Of a DNA stretch of 64,000 nt, positions 61,772 through 64,000 are shown piece after piece (the stretch's first letter is position 1; each line of letters begins with the position of its first letter). Origin of the DNA: Psychromonas sp. psych-6C06 (GTDB lineage Bacteria; Pseudomonadota; Gammaproteobacteria; Enterobacterales; Psychromonadaceae); NCBI RefSeq assembly GCF_002835465.1, contig NZ_PIZM01000001.1, positions 124,001-188,000 of the forward strand, in the 5' to 3' direction. The translations under genes and the position numbers were made by a program. Under the pieces are notes generated by a model. That model saw only the letters and a list, made by a program, of their open reading frames with translations. It did no database searches and was not told the origin of the DNA.

Positions 61772-62731
61772 CTAATGAGTGACTACTAAATCGTAGAAAG
61801 TTGCTTGTACATAATCATCAGGCTCTCCACTTTTATTTTGATTGTAGACGCCAGCCTTAAAATACATATATTGACCTGATTCATCGAACTGACTATCAGA
61901 CATATCAACAGTTTTTATAATATCTTCTTTGCCTGCACGCATCAGTGTGACTGTTAATGTATTTCCGGTTACGTTAATGCGATAGCTGAATTTCTCACCT
62001 AACTCAATACCATCTTCTGGTTCAGTTACCGTTACATTTTGATTCCAGTAATTTGGCAATGAAGTGCCTAACATGTTGATCCAAATCTCTTCTCCAACTC
62101 GTGGCTCATGAGCAAAGTAGATTGAGCCTTTTTGATGTTGTGGCAGTTTCCTGTAATACAGGCGAATTGGCTCATCATTGTTAGCGTGAATTTGCCCAAT
62201 TATAACACGCCCTAATTGCCAATTTTCACCCGTCGTCGTGACATGATCTACTTTTAATGTCGCTTCTAAAGTACCATCAACGCCACCTGCCAGTTTTTGA
62301 TCAGCTTCTGGCGCACTGGAAAATACCCAATTATTACCGCCTACTCCTTTAGTTTTAAATTGTGTATCACCACGGCGCATCATTTCACGCAGCTCAGAGC
62401 GAGTATAAGTTGTATTATTTGATGTTTTTGCTCCAGCAATAGGTGCTTTAAACACCATGCCCCCATCTTCTGCAAGGTAAAAGAAGTTTTTATCAGAATA
62501 ACCTGATGCTAGCTCTTTCTCTTTAATTTGATCAGATTTTCCATCGCCATTACTGTCAACGGGTACACTGATAGTCCAGCCAAGTAAGTCAAATTTGCTA
62601 GATGGAGCCATCTTATTAAAAGAAGCCTCAGCTGTACTTGGCGTTGATTTTTTACTTGCAGTCTCGGTATTAGCACAGCCTATTAAAGCTAAAGAGCAGG
62701 CAAGTGATATCAGTGTTAATGTTTTAGTCAT
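61772..62731 (-). CDS. Alginate lyase, polysaccharide lyase family 7, lipoprotein
   Basis: A 319-residue outer-surface or periplasmic lyase that cleaves alginate by beta-elimination. The three PL7 blocks are present: RSELR (Arg111-Arg115), QIH (Gln180-His182) and YFKAGVYNQ (290-298), so the catalytic residues are intact. The lipobox LIGC sets Cys19, so it is membrane anchored. DSNGDGKSDQ (about 59-68) looks like a calcium loop. The start at 62731 gives this lipoprotein signal; 16 upstream in-frame residues are discarded. No alginate uptake genes are adjacent in the window. Confidence 0.9.
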   Translation of the reverse strand: MTKTLTLISLACSLALIGCANTETASKKSTPSTAEASFNKMAPSSKFDLLGWTISVPVDSNGDGKSDQIKEKELASGYSDKNFFYLAEDGGMVFKAPIAGAKTSNNTTYTRSELREMMRRGDTQFKTKGVGGNNWVFSSAPEADQKLAGGVDGTLEATLKVDHVTTTGENWQLGRVIIGQIHANNDEPIRLYYRKLPQHQKGSIYFAHEPRVGEEIWINMLGTSLPNYWNQNVTVTEPEDGIELGEKFSYRINVTGNTLTVTLMRAGKEDIIKTVDMSDSQFDESGQYMYFKAGVYNQNKSGEPDDYVQATFYDLVVTH

Positions 62732-62938
62732 TATTGTACAACCTCTTTTTAGTGTTATTGTATTACTATAATGTAGCATTAAAATTATTAGTAAATCACC
62801 TGTTTTTATATCAATTTATTGCTTTATTCATTCGCTGATAGTCAGAGAGCCATGAATCGTCGAATACCTATTAATCTCGCTCAACGATGAAATCAATATG
62901 TTCTTTTTTCCTATGATGATCTATTGTATCTTGTCGGT

Positions 62939-62963
62939 TATTATCATTAACATAATCGTTATC
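62939..62963. promoter_or_regulatory. Possible Fur box before the M48 peptidase
   Basis: Read on the minus strand the sequence gives GATAACGATTATGTTAATGA, then TAAT: several imperfect GATAAT hexamers in register as in Fur sites. It lies about 20-40 bases before the ATG. Similarity is partial. Confidence 0.3.
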
Positions 62964-62980
62964 GAATAAAAGGATTTATT

Positions 62981-63772
62981 ATGCGCTTTTCAAAAACGCT
63001 GTGTCTCGCTTCTGTCGTTACCTCATCATTATTACTTTCTGCATGTTCCAGTTCACCTACTGGTCGAGGTCAGCTATTGCTTTTTTCGGGCGCTGAAATG
63101 TCAGAAATGGGCGCGCAATCTTTTGAACAGATGAAGCAGCAGGAATCAATTAATTTAGATCCGAAGATCAATAATTATGTGCAGTGTGTCAGCAATGCCA
63201 TGACTCGCCTTTTAGGGCCTCAACCCCACTTTAAGAATTGGGAAGTTGTCGTCTTCGACAGTGATCAAGTTAATGCATTTGCGTTGCCAGGTGGGAAAAT
63301 AGGTGTCTATACTGGTCTGCTTAAAGTGGCTGTCAATCAAGATCAATTAGCGGCTGTTATTGGTCATGAAATAGCGCACGTAATGGCTGATCATAGTAAT
63401 GAACGCCTTTCTCGTAGCCAAATAACGGATGCTGGTTTAGCTATTTCTAGTGTCGCCATGGAAGGTAGTGAATATCAAAGCATGACTATGGCAGGGCTGG
63501 GGCTCGGTGTTCAATATGGAGTTATGATGCCTTATGGGCGTGCGCAGGAGAGTGAGTCTGATATCGTAGGCTTGCGACTAATGACAGAGGCGGGCTTTGA
63601 CCCCAAGCAGAGTGTTGAGCTATGGAAAAACATGGCCAAAGCATCGGGAGGTCAACAGCCTCCTGAGTTACTATCAACGCATCCATCACATTCGACACGC
63701 ATTAGCGATTTACAAAGTGAGATAAGTCGGTTACCTAAAAGTAGCGCCAAGCGTCAACATTGTCAGGCATAA
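62981..63772 (+). CDS. M48-family lipoprotein metallopeptidase (LoiP/YcaL-like)
   Basis: A 263-residue lipoprotein (lipobox LSAC, Cys22) with an M48 peptidase domain. The zinc site is HEIAH (His129, Glu130, His133) with a third ligand in the ESESDIVG motif, probably Glu190. VNAFALPGGKIGVYTGLL is the usual lead-in. The E. coli relatives LoiP and YcaL degrade stress-damaged outer-membrane proteins. AAGGA precedes the ATG. Confidence 0.88.
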   Translation: MRFSKTLCLASVVTSSLLLSACSSSPTGRGQLLLFSGAEMSEMGAQSFEQMKQQESINLDPKINNYVQCVSNAMTRLLGPQPHFKNWEVVVFDSDQVNAFALPGGKIGVYTGLLKVAVNQDQLAAVIGHEIAHVMADHSNERLSRSQITDAGLAISSVAMEGSEYQSMTMAGLGLGVQYGVMMPYGRAQESESDIVGLRLMTEAGFDPKQSVELWKNMAKASGGQQPPELLSTHPSHSTRISDLQSEISRLPKSSAKRQHCQA

Positions 63773-63810
63773 TAATCTTTGTATCGCAATGCTAAGCAGA
63801 GTTTTAAAAA

Positions 63811-63839
63811 TGAAAAAGAGGCTTTTAGCCTCTTTTTCA
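63811..63839 (+). terminator. Terminator after the M48 gene
   Basis: Stem TGAAAAAGAGGC/GCCTCTTTTTCA with a five-base loop and T-rich arm, 39 bases past the stop codon. Confidence 0.8.
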
Positions 63840-64000
63840 TTTAGGGCTTTAATAGTCTTGGCTAATAAGTAAAAGCAAACGAAATATATCGTGGTTCTTT
63901 TTTGGTTAAAACACTTATCTTTTCGTTGAAGTTACGTAAAGGGATCAAGATTTACTTAAAACTCTGCCACTTTAAGTTACTTTACCTACCTAAAATTTAG
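63840..64000. other. Tail of window, nothing recognised
   Basis: About 160 AT-rich bases with no convincing gene start, RNA or repeat before the window ends. Confidence 0.4.

Overview
The window reads as a chromosomal segment of a low-GC marine gammaproteobacterium, most like Psychromonas or a close relative. This is an inference from gene content and protein similarity, with no database search. Supporting signs are a complete tol-pal operon, rnfABCDGE-nth, an yraLMNOP-type cluster, clpSA, queC/queE, CheV, several GGDEF proteins, a class A RNase P RNA, an alginate lyase and a multi-copy tRNA-Lys array.

Layout. 0-8.4 kb: the C-terminal end of a hybrid sensor kinase, a response-regulator diguanylate cyclase, a FadL-type porin, an NhaC-type antiporter, an ABC exporter and an adenine deaminase. 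8.4-15.5 kb: a 942-residue envelope protein (degenerate peptidase + propeller + barrel), an acyltransferase, a membrane diguanylate cyclase, a DUF3393/SLT transglycosylase and a Nudix hydrolase. 15.8-17.5 kb: an orphan flagellin with a zinc metallopeptidase built into its variable region (flagellinolysin type), behind a clear sigma-28 promoter. 17.6-22.8 kb: ybgC-tolQRAB-pal-cpoB. 22.9-24.3 kb: five identical tRNA-Lys(UUU) genes alternating with eight decayed tRNA-like units. 24.4-31.1 kb: nadA, a two-gene type II restriction-modification cassette, yehS, a CorA-type transporter, a DUF21 protein and an MscS channel. 31.1-34.9 kb: accessory DNA with a DUF1254 protein, a divergent LysR regulator and truncated remnants of an ATPase and an integrase-like gene. 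34.9-41.6 kb: rnfABCDGE-nth, with RnfC carrying seven Ala/Lys repeats. 42-49 kb: nrdDG behind an FNR box, a small ferredoxin, cheV and clpSA. 49.1-57.1 kb: queC/queE, dolP-diaA-yraN-lpoA, rsmI, rnpB and epd. 57.1-64 kb: a dispersed inverted-repeat element flanking an unknown membrane protein, a DUF368 polyprenyl-phosphate transporter, a PAS-GGDEF protein, a PL7 alginate lyase and an M48 lipoprotein peptidase.

How it fits together. Most genes are housekeeping or envelope functions: Tol-Pal for outer-membrane constriction, LpoA/DolP for wall synthesis and envelope integrity, Rnf for ion-coupled electron transfer, and NrdDG for anaerobic dNTP supply. The accessory layer includes the proteolytic flagellin, the restriction-modification pair, the alginate lyase and three families of small palindromic repeats. 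The proteolytic flagellin and the tRNA/tRNA-like array are the two strongest items for a second look.
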